A DNA stretch of 64,000 bases from Phragmites australis (lineage: Eukaryota; Streptophyta; Magnoliopsida; Poales; Poaceae): positions 39,155,001 to 39,219,000 of the forward strand of contig NC_084921.1 in NCBI RefSeq assembly GCF_958298935.1. Direction: 5' to 3'. Every line of letters begins with the position of its first letter. The first letter of the stretch is position 1. The notes under the pieces were generated by a model, which was not told where the DNA came from, ran no database searches, and was given only the letters and a program-made list of their open reading frames with translations. This document shows positions 33,660 to 53,394 of this stretch, in pieces. Position numbers and translations under genes: made by a program.

Positions 33660-34170
33660 ACATTTTATCTTCTTATTTATGTATTTTTTAATAAAAAATT
33701 ATAAATATATATATATATATATTTATATATCCGTTTTAAAAATTTAAAATTTAAGACTCTTCGGTATATGTCACTCTTCCAATAGACAACATGTCTATAA
33801 ATAAAAAATATTACGTTCCAATGCTTCAAAATCCAAAACACTACAAAAATAATCATAAAAAATTATATGTATAGACGTGCTATCAACTAGTTCTCCAAAA
33901 AATTAGCACAAACAATTATTTGTACGATAAGAAATAAAAAAGATAAATTCATATTCTGTCTAATTTTGTTTTAAAGCTAGATGATACTATCATCCTCTAA
34001 AGAATTTTTTATGACTATTTTAATAATATTTTAAAATTTAAAGTATTGGAACACTATATTTTTTTATTTTTAAACATATTATCGGTGATGGAGTCTAGAT
34101 TTACAATTTTTTTAAAACGACAACATATATTTGTAACCTTTATTTAAAAATAAAAAATAAAAAATCAGTA
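33660..34170. mobile_element. AT-rich MULE-type miniature element
   Basis: The left arm (33.66-33.77 kb; ...CCGTTTTAAAAATTTAAA...AGACTC) and the right arm read on the minus strand (...GTCGTTTTAAAAAAATTG...AGACTCC) form a long imperfect inverted repeat. The arm design recalls the smaller element at 8.42-8.65 kb. It contains an (AT)n run at about 33706-33722. Edges are approximate. Confidence 0.4.
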
Positions 34171-34389
34171 AATGCCGACGCAATACGGGCCCCAACCCAA
34201 ACAATGTCGGTGCGCCGATAGTTGGGCCTGGCCCGCAACTTCTCCCATATTTACGCAACCCCTCAAAGCCCACGCAGGAGTAGCCCGTAATCGCGGAATC
34301 GCCTTCGCACGCAGCGCACCACCACAGCCTTACGCCGCCGTCTCTAACTCCGACTCGCACCGACCACCACCACCTCCTCAGTCCCGGCC

Positions 34390-41439
<7,050 letters not shown>

Positions 41440-42642
41440 GGTGTTACAGTGGCATGTGGCATCTGCAGGAAGCCAGGGAGCCTGTTGTGCTTTGCTGAAT
41501 ATGATCTCGTACATGGGAACCTTCTCGTTTGGCGTAAAAAGGTCGTTGCTTATAATGCACAAGCCAAGTTATGCAATAGTTGTTACTTTCAGTTAGGGGA
41601 ATCCCACCGAGCAGTTGCCACCGGTTTATGCAGGGTTACTGAGCTATTATGTCGAGGAACAAATTTGGTCTCTGGCTTTCTCATTCTGTTGGCATACCCG
41701 GCGGCCTTCTGGTTTATTTATTGATGGGGACAGCAGGAAATTTGTCTTGTTCCTGAAAATGTAAATATTTGTTGTTGAGCTTGTATACTTGTATTAACAC
41801 GCGAAAATCATGACTAGTTTGCGATGCTGAACAAACTGGCTCCTGGGTTACAGTATTTCTACCCCAAAGCAAAGCAAAGTTAACGAGTACGCTGTGCGTG
41901 ATGCAGACACTATTGTGTCGTTTGCTCAGTTTTCTTTAGTAGTTTAGCCCAAACTAGAGTCATGTTTCGTTGACAAAGGAGCTTCGAGTTTTATGCGCTT
42001 AAAGCCTGTTTCGTTTCTTAGCATGATCTCTAGGACCAAATTCAAACAGATATAATACATGCCATTCGTTAGCCTCGGTTACGTAAGTCGGCAACGCTGG
42101 ACTCGCAATAATCCTTCTCTGGACATCATAATCTTATCAAACGATAACCAGTGAGCGCCTACAATTGCCCCGTCAAATCGTTCACAGCTTTGTAACTCTC
42201 ATGACTTATATCTCAAACGATGAAGGATTAGTGTTTATTATTAGAACAATCTTACAGAAAAGCTGTACTATTCTGCGAATGCATAAACACATAATACAGC
42301 TTTCGGAAAAAATATAGAACTATTCTGGTTATACATAAACACATAATAAAGCTTTCGAAATAAATTATATAGAGCCGTAACTACTACTACAAAACAAGCT
42401 GCCCAAACCGAAATTCGAGAGAAGAAAAAATAAGCCACGCACACCAACCCCATCTCCCATCCCGAGCGAGGCAGCCAAAGCCCGGCGCAAATCACAGCCT
42501 CGTTTCCCCTCCCCTCCCCTTCCCCTCCTTCCTCATTACTCTCTCGCCGCCCGTCTCCTCGCGGCGCTAGAAACCAAGAGAGGATCTCCTCCTCCCTACC
42601 TCCTCCGACCCCGATTCGCCGCCGCCATCCCGAGTGCTCCCG
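41440..42642. other. XPB 3' flank and PP6 5' flank
   Basis: The first part is probably XPB 3' UTR (AATG/TTGTTGTTGAGC-rich, to about 41.8 kb). Near 42480-42600 is a C/T-rich leader (CCCCTCCCCTCCCC) typical of plant 5' UTRs. No TATA box stands out. No other gene is supported. Confidence 0.5.
42269..42372. repeat. 52-bp tandem duplication upstream of PP6
   Basis: TATTCTGCGAATGCATAAAC (42269) and TATTCTGGTTATACATAAAC (42321) start two imperfect 52-bp units sharing ATAAACACATAATAnAGCTT. It lies about 270-370 bp upstream of the ATG of the phosphatase gene. Confidence 0.65.
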
Positions 42643-44299
42643 ATGGATTTGGATCTGTGGATCTCTAAGGTCAAGGAGGGCCAGCACCTCGCCGAGCACG
42701 AACTCCAGTCCCTCTGCGAATACGTGAGCTTCCTACGCCCCCCCCCCCTCCCGCTGACACGCTCCTAGGGTTTTGCTCGCCTCGTTGCTCTCTGGAGCGG
42801 CGGCACGCGCCCGCGTACACGCAAGGGTGTTAGGGTTCTCAGTGGTTGGAGGTGGATAGGGGCAAAATGGTCGCATTTGTTGCCCATCTCCGTGGGATTG
42901 GAGTGAAGCGTGTATTGGTGGTGGATGTGTGTCTGTGTGTAACCGTGGTTGGTTTCTCTGGTCGTCCAGGTGAAGGAGATCCTCATCGAGGAGTCCAACG
43001 TGCAGCCGGTGAACAGCCCCGTAACAGTGTGCGGAGACATCCACGGGCAGTTCCATGACCTGATGAAGCTCTTTGCGACCGGGGGGCACGTCCCCGAGAC
43101 GAATTATATTTTCATGGTGTGACATCTGGGGCCCTTTTCTTTTTCCTGTGAGCTGTAGTTGGTTGAGACGGTTTTGGATGATGATTTTTTCCTCAATCAA
43201 GCCGTGGTTGACTCGCAGGGCGATTTTGTGGACCGTGGCTTCAACAGCTTGGAGGTTTTCACAATACTTTTGCTACTAAAAGCGAGGTATTTAGTTAGCT
43301 TTCTGCTTGGTATAGTGGATTTCTTACTCGATAGGTGCAAAGTTCAAACTTTCTGGTTCCTAGCTTCTGCCGTAGCAGCTGCTTCACTATTTCGCTTTGT
43401 TTGGAATAATAGAACCTCATTATTTTAGGAACGATACACGATCAGTTTTGTTTGTAACTTTGTATGATAGAACCTCAATGTTCTAGGAAAGATACACTAT
43501 GATGTTTCGTAAATAACCAGAGTAGCAATAGTCCTTACTTAGACAGAACTAAGCTACTGAATGATAGAGTTATAGTGATTGACTGCTGCTTGATTATATG
43601 TATGTTCCTGTTGCTCTTTCTTAACTGCCTTTTCGTATTATCTTTCTTGGATTCTTGAGCAGTCTATGTGTCTGCTCTAACTTCTAATCAATCATGCAGT
43701 TAAATAGTGTGTACAGTTATGAGAAATAGAAATAATATCCCGGAGTCGAGCTGAATAGGTTCAGGATGACAAGTCACTGCACATTTTTAACCATGTTTTG
43801 TATATCGTGCGCCATCATACCTGGTAGCTTTAGTTACCCCCCCCCCCCCCCAAAAAAAAAGTGGTAGCTGAATGATGAGTGTACCTTGCTGGATGAAATT
43901 TGAAACTGAAGTTCCTTCATACTTTTAAGTAACTTGAACTGCAAATGTAAAAAGTATGATCCCTTGTCACCATTTTTTCCCCAGTAAACTAGAAGCACTC
44001 TGAGGAAATAGTTTTGACTCCCATCGTCTTTGTTGTTCCGATTTCCCTGAAGTGTTAAAATGTATGGCTAATTCTTGTCACTGAATTTTTTGACTGGCTT
44101 TAGGTATCCTGCTCACATAACCCTTCTCCGTGGAAATCATGAAAGTAGGCAGTTGACACAGGTTTGTCCTGGTATGGATAATGCTGATAGTGTTATAGAG
44201 TGATATTTTGTGATTCAAGAATCTTCTGCTGCAACTAAGTGTTCTGTAGTCCTATCTATGTTCTCATGATTTGTATGTTCTACTTCTGGCTCTTGACCC

Positions 44300-44355
<56 letters not shown>

Positions 44356-47125
44356 TGCCTGCTCCTCTTTTAGTGAATGCACATTAGAACTGAAAATGTT
44401 CGAATACAAGTCACACATACATGAACTTTAAAGTCTTATGTTTCAGGAATAACATTATCTGATAAGGAACTGTGTTGTCATGCTTAGGTTTTGTTTAGCC
44501 ATTTCTCTGTTGAACAATCTGTCATTAACATGACTCCCCCTCATGATGACTTTGTATGGCCATACTTTTTTATCTACATTATATACTTGTTTTTGAGTCT
44601 ACCACAAATAGCTGAGTACACATGGCATGCTGACTTAGTGCTTACATGCATGCATACTAATATACTGTGACTTATCTTTAGGTGTATGGTTTCTATGATG
44701 AGTGCCAGAGGAAGTATGGGAATGCAAATGCATGGCGGTACTGCACTGATGTTTTTGATTACCTTACACTTTCAGCAATCATTAATGGCCAAGTAAGTTC
44801 CTCTGTGTAGAGAATTGTTCATGTTAGTCACTTATTTGTGTCAAATCATACTCAAATTACATGCTGAAAATTCAGGTCCTTTGTGTTCATGGCGGTCTTT
44901 CTCCCGATGTACGCACTGTTGACCAGGTTGGTTCAGCCTTTCTTTTCGTAACTTTCTTATAATGATCAGTCGACATAGACGTTGCTTATGAATATTTACT
45001 TAAATGTGATACTTCCCCTTCTATGGGATTCTTGTCTTGTAGATTTGCTATATGTAGTGAATACAGAAAAATCCAAACATATCGCACCTGCTCTAGAAAA
45101 AAACGAAATGATCTGATGTGGACTCTTAAGATTCACAACTGTTGGAAAATTATGTTGACGGAAGATTCTGCTGTTAACCATGGATATATCTGAAATTCTC
45201 ACCAGTGGATATTCACTCAAACTTCCTTACAGCCTTGCTTCCCATTGTCTGTAGTATGTGTTGGTCCAGCCCATAAGGGCCACGCTGACTTGATGTCATC
45301 CCCACCTTTTTCCATTATCTCACTGGCAGTCCCTTCGTGAGTGGAGAATGCACCGTTTTCTTCTTTTTTCTCGGTGTGGGGGTGACTATTACCACTGCTT
45401 ACACACCTCCAGGCGATTGGCCTTCTAGTGAGTCTTCCACCGATGCCAATTTGATTGTGACTTTTAGAATACCCTTAGGGACATTTTGATCAGACATCTT
45501 TTAATGAAATGGTAGAGGTGTGTAAAACTGTATTAATGTTTTCGATGGACATCCAATCATTGAAAGCAACATTTCTATGGCACCTTTTATAAACTATAAG
45601 TAGTCTAGTAATGTTCCTAGGCAAGTGAACATCATTAAAGCATTCCGCAGCAAAGCACGGGTGTCATGCTAGTTTGTACACATTTGTGAGATAATTTTCT
45701 TGAGTAAAATGGTTAAACCAATGCACTATTGGAGATTAGTATTTCCTTACCATTGCTGGCCAATAATTTGAAGAATAGTAGAAAACATGATTCTGTGATC
45801 GATTTTTCACATGAAAAAATGTTTCAGTGAAATTGAATATTTAATTATATTTTTTGTCAACAGATACGAACAATTGATCGCAATTGTGAAATCCCCCATG
45901 AAGGTCCTTTCTGTGATCTGATGTGGAGTGACCCTGAAGAGATAGAGACATGGGCTGTTAGTCCTCGTGGAGCAGGTTGGCTATTCGGATCACGAGTGAC
46001 AGCAGAGGTGCACATAGAATCTTTTTCTTCTCTCAATTCTGGATCCCCTTTTCATTGTCTCCTTATGAATGCTATTTTGTGCTACCCAGTTCAACCATAT
46101 TAATGGTATTGAGCTAGTTTGCCGGGCTCACCAGCTGGTCCAGGAAGGCCTAAAGTACATGTTCCAGGAGAAGGGCCTTGTAACTGTGAGTTCCTTTTCA
46201 CATATAGGCTGATCGCTCCAGATACTCATAGTGTCTTATTATGATTGTCATTTTTATTTCTGTGTGACCGTGTTAATGACGCTCATATTAGTTTTTCTCC
46301 CTTTTTTTTTCAGGTGTGGTCTGCACCTAATTATTGCTACAGATGTGGCAACGTTGCTTCTATACTAAGCTTCGATGAGAAGATGGTATGTTAGTTCTTT
46401 TGTCTAGAAGGATTTGCTTGAAGTCTTTTGCATACCTGGTACTTTGGTTCATTCATACAATCAGTCTTCAGTAGTTTTTATTGTGCATATATACAAGTAG
46501 TTTTTATTGTGCATATATACAAGCAGTATGTGAACAGAAATAATTGTTTTTAGATGGGCATGAACAGAGATACTTGCTAGTGATAGGCGGAGCACTTTGG
46601 TTGGGCCTGTAACAAGGAATAAAGCTACTGTAATAGTTACTAATAGGTAGAGGGCTTCAGTTGGACCGTCAAAGGACATAAACAAATAGTTGTCTAACCG
46701 CATCGACCATACTTTTTGAGGAATTGAGTATACCCTTTGGGGTTTAGTAGTTCATCAGCAACAACTCAGCATGTACCTGTTGTGTATTTGCCTGAGTAAG
46801 GGGGTAGAAGTTGCCATGGACAAAAAAAACTACAGTTCATCAATGAGTGCCATAATACCAGCAATTCTTTTTGTGCGGACATATCTGATCGGTCCGAGCT
46901 TGCATCACCGTGTGTCCCCGTATTTTATGGCTGTAAAGTGGTGATATGTTTTGTTCCACTGTGCTCTCTTTAGTTACACCAAATAGTGTTTCGTGAGCTG
47001 TAGCTGATGTTGATCGATGCTATACTTTGCTTTATTGCCAGGAAAGAGATGTTAAATTCTTCACTGAGACAGAGGAGAACAATCAGATGCGAGGCCCAAG
47101 GACTGCCGTCCCATATTTCCTCTGA
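42643..47125 (+). CDS. FYPP3: PP6-type Ser/Thr phosphatase catalytic subunit (FyPP)
   Basis: Ten exons in phase, 303 residues: 42643-42723, 42970-43116, 43219-43286, 44104-44161, 44682-44792, 44876-44926, 45864-46007, 46090-46185, 46314-46385, 47042-47125. The N-terminus [18 protein letters not shown] and the variant [15 protein letters not shown] identify the plant PP6 catalytic subunit (phytochrome-associated phosphatase, FyPP1/FyPP3) rather than PP2A or PP4. Metal and catalytic residues are intact: GDIHGQ (D50, H52), GDFVDRG (D78), RGNHE (N110, H111), then LCVHGGLSP and [11 protein letters not shown]. The C-terminus is YFL, the PP2A-like tail that is carboxymethylated in this family. In Arabidopsis FyPP acts with PP2A A-type and SAPS subunits on PIN auxin carriers, ABI5 and phytochromes. 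FYPP1 versus FYPP3 cannot be told from this. Confidence 0.93.
44301..44352. repeat. (TC)26 microsatellite in a PP6 intron
   Basis: An uninterrupted TC dinucleotide run of about 52 bp lies in intron 4 of the phosphatase gene. It should be length-polymorphic. Confidence 0.95.
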
Positions 47126-48600
47126 CTTCAATTGTACAATTTTAGAAGTCAGTGTTTTAATCTGTAAGGGCTAAAGATCATCCAGAGGTGTTTATTGTTG
47201 TAGGCTCAGATCATAGTGCAATTTGATGCGTTTGATTTACCCGTTCTTTTAACCACATGTACAATTGACCATTGGGAGTGTCATATACTCCTGTATTCCT
47301 TATGACACTGTCAAGTTTTGTTTCTGATTTATTTCACGTGTTATTTGTTATCGTGAACCATAGATGCATTGTGCAGCAAACAAAAAAAAAGGTTGGGTTT
47401 GTCTTTTATTTGTGACGTGAGATCTGTCTCAGTTTTATTGTTTTAAAGGACGATAAGAGTATTGTTGATTTTTTTTAAAGAAGAGAAATAATTCAGTTTA
47501 TAAGGGAAATCGGTAAAAAAAAAAAACTTATAACTGTATGGATAGTTGGATGGAAATCTGGCAAAAAAATCTTGCTCAACAGACATCCTTTTCAAAACAA
47601 CTAAAAAGGACACATCATCAGCTATTTGGACTCCATAAATTGATTGGGTTCGCTGTTGCCAAGTATAAGACAACTTTGACTTCTTATGATGAAATATCAT
47701 AACTATTTTAAACTTGCCACACCTGCATTCTAAAGGTTGTCACTGATACTATCACAGGGACACCGTGTTATCATTGTCGAGCTTCGTCGAACCTCGATGA
47801 TACAGTAGCTTCGACTTCACCAATGCACAGCTAGCCCAACGTGCACCTACTAAGCGTCGAGAGAGGTAGAGAGCATCTTAATTTGAGACAACTCATCGAA
47901 GAAAAAACTCCAAGCCTCAAAAGGTGTCCACCGCCGAGAATGTCATGGACCGTGTCAAAGCCGATTGCTGCTCAAAACTAAAGAAAGGATCTCCACAACA
48001 AAGCCTCCAAAGAGGATACGATATCTAAGGATGCCACCATCACCTATCTCGATGCTCGGAGTTAGGTTTTCACCCGGGGAGCCAAACCCTTGTGTGTGCG
48101 TGTGAGGGTAGGGGTTCTTGACTACGCCTCCAGCAGGGTAGTGACGCTCAAAGACGTCATCGACGTCGGCATAAAGCCAAGTAGGGCTTTCGTCCAAAGC
48201 TCCCTAACCCATCCACCGAGAAAACAACCACCTTTCCCACCTGTAGGCACCGTCCCTGAGCCATCACCCCGCAACCGGGTTCCCCGCAGGACGAATTTGG
48301 GGAAAGTCGATAGATCCAACAAGTGAAGGAGCACAAGCAACGAAGGAAGACCCAAAAGTAGGCACCGCGAGAAGGGGAGAACTGACAACTGCAATCCCAT
48401 AGGGCACCGGAGAGGAGCAACAATTAAAGCTGCAAAGGGCGTCATATTAAGATATTTTCTTGTAAACATCTCGTGTACGCAGTTCCAAGTATATGTTCTT
48501 TATTCCCCCTAAAGAATGGTTTCAGGTATATGTTCTGTAATTTGTACGATGGACCACTATTATTCGCAAGCATTTATCATGATCTAAACGAATCGATTCT
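47126..48600. other. PP6 3' flank and possible repeat remnant
   Basis: 47126-47440 is probably PP6 3' UTR and flank. From about 47.74 to 48.46 kb the DNA turns GC-richer, with short ORFs on both strands (for example 48090-48326 +). Phrases such as 'aaggatgccaccatcacc' look like decayed transposon noncoding DNA, but I could find no termini or domain. Confidence 0.35.
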
Positions 48601-50576
48601 ATCAGGTTTCGCATGAAAGCTACTGTTGAATCAGTACGTTAGCATGCTAGCGTTGTGCCTGCTCGCCAGGCCAGGCCAAGCGCACATGTTTTGCTGCACT
48701 GTCGCAGCAAGGAGACGATGGCTGCGCGCATGGGGGGTTATGAGCTCACAACGTCGCCCTCGTACCGTCACTTTTCCGACAACGGGGAAAGATATAGAAG
48801 TAAATTTTATAGAACCCGGTTTTACAAAAGACACTTTCTTATATTCATATTTTTTCTACTCTTTAATCCAGTTATTGAATCACAAAATAAATAGTATAAA
48901 TGAGATCTCACGAAAATCTTTTTGATAAAATCTTTTAAAATTTAGTTCTAGAAAAACATACCCTCCGCGGCCGGTCTCGTTCCCCGCCCACTCACCAAGA
49001 CGTCACCGGCACCGCCGCACTATACATGAACCACTGACCCGCACCTAACCGAGTCAGCAGCCACAGAGATCCTCAACAGTAACTACAATATACCAGTACC
49101 TGTTAATAAATTTGCAGTTACATGTATGTCCAGCCGGCAGCGATCGCGGTTTGCATCACCGTCCACCCTTTCTTTCGCGATTAGGCATATCCGTGATTCG
49201 CTGCTGCCCGCTCACCTGGCGGAGCAGCAGAGTGAACTCCACTCGCTTAAAAAAATTCTTCGACGTGCATGTCTCAGCTGTCTGTCAGGTTGTCCTCACG
49301 TCAAATCAAACAGCAAAGTGACTGCACTCCTAAATTAGCAATATACTAGGCCCTCTACTATAATAATGTTATAGTACCTTTTAATATTTTTCATATATCT
49401 TTATCTTCTATTAGTTTTTATATTTTTTTAATCTATAATCATCTTCTATAAACAGTGATACAGACAGAAGAGAATCCTCAAATACGGAGTACTTTTTTCT
49501 CTCTCCGTAATAATGTAGCAGTTGAAACAGACTCTGTTGGAGCTCTTTTGCGGGCCGCACAGAGTCCGTATCCGATGTGGCTTTATGTGCTCGTGCATTG
49601 TAATGAAAACATAAACATTAAATATAGGAACATTAATCACAAACTAAATATATGAAAATATGGATACATCATGAGAGCGATATCGTAGTTTGATTTCAGA
49701 TGTGATTCGAAAAAATAAGAAGAGATTATTTATTATTTTTCTTTTTAATTTTTATTTATTTTTATTAGTAAAACATATCTCATAACTATAGCCGATAAGA
49801 AAATTGGGCTACGAAATGAGAGGATGAATAGAAAAATAGGTAAAATATTTAAATTTTAAAGATTTTTTATTTAATGAGGAAGAATAAGGAAAGATTGCCG
49901 GGAGAACCCCACATTTGTCATCGTAACACTAAGTAATCAGTGGAGTCAGGGGCATCTTTCGGCAGGCTGCTGCTGCTCTTGACCCTTTTCCCAATTCTCA
50001 TGATCATTCAACTGGGGGCGGCGATAGGAAATTAATTTACCTTTCGTCCTGGCTGAGTCTCACAACCCCTCATTTAACATCCGCAGTGGCCTTTCGTTTA
50101 GAAACGGATTCAAAGCTCGCCGTATTTGTAACTCCTACGATGCACGTATGGTTGACCGGTAACGGATTCGTAGTTCATTACAACACTTCTCAACAGTAGC
50201 AGCTCATATGCAGCCTGTCGAACGGAGAGAAAAAATCTGCTTTTTTTTTTTTGGCGGAATGATGGGAGGCGCAGCGCAGGTGATAATGCAGCTCTTCGTA
50301 CGATCGAGAGCCATGTACACAGAAGAAAAAAATGAGGACAAAGTAACATGCACTCGAGCACTTGACCTTGTAAGATTGGCGTGATACAACCATTGGATTG
50401 AGGCTGGTTCGCCGAAAATCACTTTCTAATCATCGGATGAGCTATACAGAGCCGAGAACGAGAGAGGTCGAACAGATCGAAACAGCAGATCCAACTTGGC
50501 AGATCCTCCAGTTGTGCTTACAACAAAATTGGAGAGAAAAAAAAAGGGGAAATGTCAGTAACTGAGTAACTTGGCG
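48600..50576. other. intergenic sequence, AT-rich in part
   Basis: No supported gene. 49.34-49.90 kb is AT-rich with ATTTTTATTT-type words and may contain miniature elements, but I could not pair ends. Several overlapping minus-strand ORFs at 50.1-50.4 kb have no family resemblance. Confidence 0.35.
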
Positions 50577-51224
50577 CTATCTCCTCCGACCCCGAGGCGG
50601 CGGTTGACGCGCCGGCGCCGGTACCGGCGGTGAGGTTGTCCGGCCACCACGTGGCGGCGGCGACCGCGACCGCGCCGGAGGCTGGCTCTCCTCCTGCCCC
50701 ATTGCCCGCCTGCGGCCGCCCTGCAGGAACTCCCCGACCTCCGCGTCAGAGAAGGACGACGATCCCCCCGGCGCGAGCCTCCGCCGCGGCCGCCGCCTCC
50801 ACCGGCAGCAGCACCGCCTCGCGGCCCGGAGCGGCGCGCGCACCACGCAGCAGAGCACGGACACGGGCAGGCACGCGCAGAGCACGCAGCACGAGGCCGC
50901 GCACTCCGCCACCGCCGCTGCCCCGCACCGGCCGGCGTCCGCGGGGGGCGCTGCCGGGGACACGCCGGGCCCGCGCCCGCGTGGGTCCCCTCCCCCTCCC
51001 CCTCCCCCTCCCGGCCGCTTCTTCGCGGCGTCGGCGGACGCCGCCTTCTTCCTGCGCGCCGCCGCCGCCGCCGTGTCGTCCATGCCCAGCCCTTGCCCTT
51101 TGCTGCTTGCTTTCCCTTCCCTTGGCATGCTTCGCTTTCGATGCGGGTGATTCGAGCAGAAGGCGTGGGGGTGTGGGAGGGAGGGAGGGGGAGGGAGACT
51201 CTGTTGTGTTGTATCTTGCTTCAC
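50577..51224 (-). CDS. plant-specific protein with Cys-rich hydrophobic segment
   Basis: A single minus-strand frame of up to 215 residues ends at 50577-50579. The first ATG is at 51224. The internal MPREGKASS (51128) is a good alternative start, because the residues before it look like translated leader. A basic, Ala-rich N-terminus and a Gly run (codons near 51000) lead to the key segment AECAASCCVLCACLPVSVLCCVV, then arginine-rich RWRRRPRRRL, GGSSSFSDAEVGEFLQ and a Pro/Arg/Ser tail. A Cys-rich hydrophobic stretch before a basic patch is a pattern I know from uncharacterised plant proteins. It could be a membrane-anchored or palmitoylated segment. Function unknown. Extreme GC and intact length favour a real gene. 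Confidence 0.55.
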   Translation of the reverse strand: MKQDTTQQSLPPPPSLPHPHAFCSNHPHRKRSMPREGKASSKGQGLGMDDTAAAAARRKKAASADAAKKRPGGGGGGGGDPRGRGPGVSPAAPPADAGRCGAAAVAECAASCCVLCACLPVSVLCCVVRAPLRAARRCCCRWRRRPRRRLAPGGSSSFSDAEVGEFLQGGRRRAMGQEESQPPARSRSPPPRGGRTTSPPVPAPARQPPPRGRRR

Positions 51225-51506
51225 ATTTAAATTAGGAACATCGCTCGTGTGGCTTCTTTTTCTAAGTTTGATTAGTTTTTCTTTTTCTAAGTTTCGTTAG
51301 TTTTTCTCTCCTACTTAAAAAAGATATAAGTCATATTATCCTGATTCCTCTGCCATCTGCTCATCCATCGCCCGCTTGCATCCTCCTCAGCGTCTGCTCT
51401 CTTTCTCAAATTCTCTCCCCCTCGACCATCTCCTCCACCAATCTACCCTCATCAGCCGACCCTCTCCTCCACCCCCTCTCTCCTTCCATCCCACAACACG
51501 CACCAA
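51225..51506. other. flank of the Cys-rich gene, with small tandem repeat
   Basis: TTTTTCTAAGTTTGATTAG and TTTTTCTAAGTTTCGTTAG form a two-copy repeat of about 28 bp near 51255-51305, followed by a C/T-rich stretch. This is the likely promoter side of the minus-strand gene. The Gypsy LTR starts just beyond. Confidence 0.45.
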
Positions 51507-52642
51507 CCGTTGTTACAGTTGACTTTATTACTTTTCGTGCTCATCACATATCGTATATGGGAATGATAAGCCGAATGTCTCGTGCAGTTGTGATCCTTTG
51601 GCTTAACGTCTCATGTGTTATCAGTATAATAGGCTTATAAGGAGTATCTAGTTTGCTCTGAGAGTAGTTCTAGACGATCTCCGCAACTAGTGGTGTATGT
51701 CCCAATCGATCAGAGCTTATTTGGAAAAGGTTGACATACGTACCCCTTATGTGAACCTGTGTGGTCACGCAAACCGTATGGTCCTCAAGTCTCGTGGGTA
51801 AAGGAGTACCACCCAGCAAATGTAAAAACAATTCAAATTGCCGCACTCTCGGTCATGAGCATACTTCTGTCCATTTGTAGCAGTCGTAGAATCACGAATG
51901 TGGGATGATATGGTATGGTATGTTAGATTGTGGTTGAGATAATTCTATTCACATATCTGTTTATGTGGGTTCCATCACAATTATGTTTATGATATTGCTC
52001 TCTGAAAAAAAAAGTGTAGATGGTTAGGTGTAGGTGCTTACACACTTGAGTTAAAGTTGCATTTTGCATAAATTTACTTAACCGTGTGACTGTTTTCTTG
52101 CTAACATCTAAATACATGATCCTTGGAGTCGGGTTATTCATATGTATCCATTATGGATTAAATCTTGCAAGTACCTTCGTACTCACGCTGCTCTTTCAGG
52201 TGCTATCGACGAGGAGGGGCTAGTGTTTGGCTACTTCACGCCCACCGACGTTGGTGGCGGGCATGAATAGGCAACTACTCGGATGACATTATTTTGGGGT
52301 GGAGTCTAAGGGCATATGACTCCACGTTGTTCATAGATTTTGTCTCCCGCTGCATAGTTTCTTTTGTTGTCTAGGAGTTGATCTATTTATTGTCCTCCTA
52401 GTTCTCTTTTGTTGTAAATTGTCAGAAAGTAAATGCTTAAGAAACTTGTAATATAATGTTAATTACTTGCTCTTTATTAAGCTTTGTTGTGATGATATAT
52501 GTTAGAAATACGTGTGTTCTGACCTTGGGCATAGAACACATGTCAGGACTATCGAGATGGTATTTTGATTAATCATTATAGTCGTGATTAAGAAAATGAT
52601 TGACTTAATGAATAATTAGAATACTATTTGGACGGTTCCTCA
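51507..52642 (+). mobile_element. Gypsy 5' LTR, truncated at its 5' side
   Basis: 51507-52203 matches 57711-58415 over its whole length (for example ATCCTTTGGCTTAA, GGTAAAGGAGTACC, AGGTGTAGGTGCTTACACAC). Both copies are in + orientation. A tRNA-Met type primer-binding site follows at 52648, so this is the 3' part of the 5' LTR. The first ~2 kb that the other LTR shows is absent here, cut off at 51507. The two copies differ at many sites, so the insertion is old. Confidence 0.7.
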
Positions 52643-52647
52643 TAGAG

Positions 52648-52660
52648 TGGTATCAAAGCT
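52648..52660 (+). other. primer-binding site (tRNA-Met type)
   Basis: TGGTATCAAAGCT resembles TGGTATCAGAGC, the complement of the initiator tRNA-Met 3' end used by many plant retrotransposons. It follows directly on the truncated LTR. Confidence 0.65.
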
Positions 52661-53394
52661 CTGTTTAATGAAGTAGTCTAAAAATGCTTAGGACTTGGGT
52701 TAATGAAATGTGTCAACTTCACTCAAATAACCCACTAAAGCTTCTTTTCCTACCTCCTCTTACTAATATGTATGAACTTGCTATACTATGCCTCTAAGTG
52801 TAACATATTGTTGGTTGCTGCATTTAAATTGTTTGTTTTGTATCATGTTGTTCTTTTTATGATATCATTTATGAATCATATTGCATCAATGCATCCCGAT
52901 AGCGGTAAATATCGAGGGCTCAACCAATGCGAGGCAGGGGCCTGGTTCCGTACTACGATGGTATGGAAAATGAATACATTAGCAATAACATATGAACATC
53001 TACTATACGATGGTAGTTATGGTCGTCTACCCATGTAGCGATTACATGGGGTGTCCCGTAAGAGGATGGTACGAGAAGTGAATATGTTGACAACGACGTA
53101 TGAATTGTTGTTTATGTGGCAAGTTGCACAAGCACCATTCATGCGAGAAATAAAAAGTAGCGCGGAGAGTGATGATTGTGGGGAGTGATGTACTCGAGAA
53201 AGAAACGTGTAGATAGAGATCGAGCATGCCTTCATTTCTCCATTGCTCATATTGCATTCATTTTCCCCAATATATGATATTATGGATCCAAGCAAGTGAT
53301 ATCCGACTAACGCTATTTTTGCTATGTCGGAATTTGACATTCACCTCTCTTTCATCTTACCGTCACAATAGGATGAGGAGCCGTGATAGTTTGG

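Noticed and set aside
42733..43200. Long minus-strand ORF opposite the PP6 first exons
   Set aside because: It is the complement of coding and leader sequence of a well-supported gene and has no domain resemblance.
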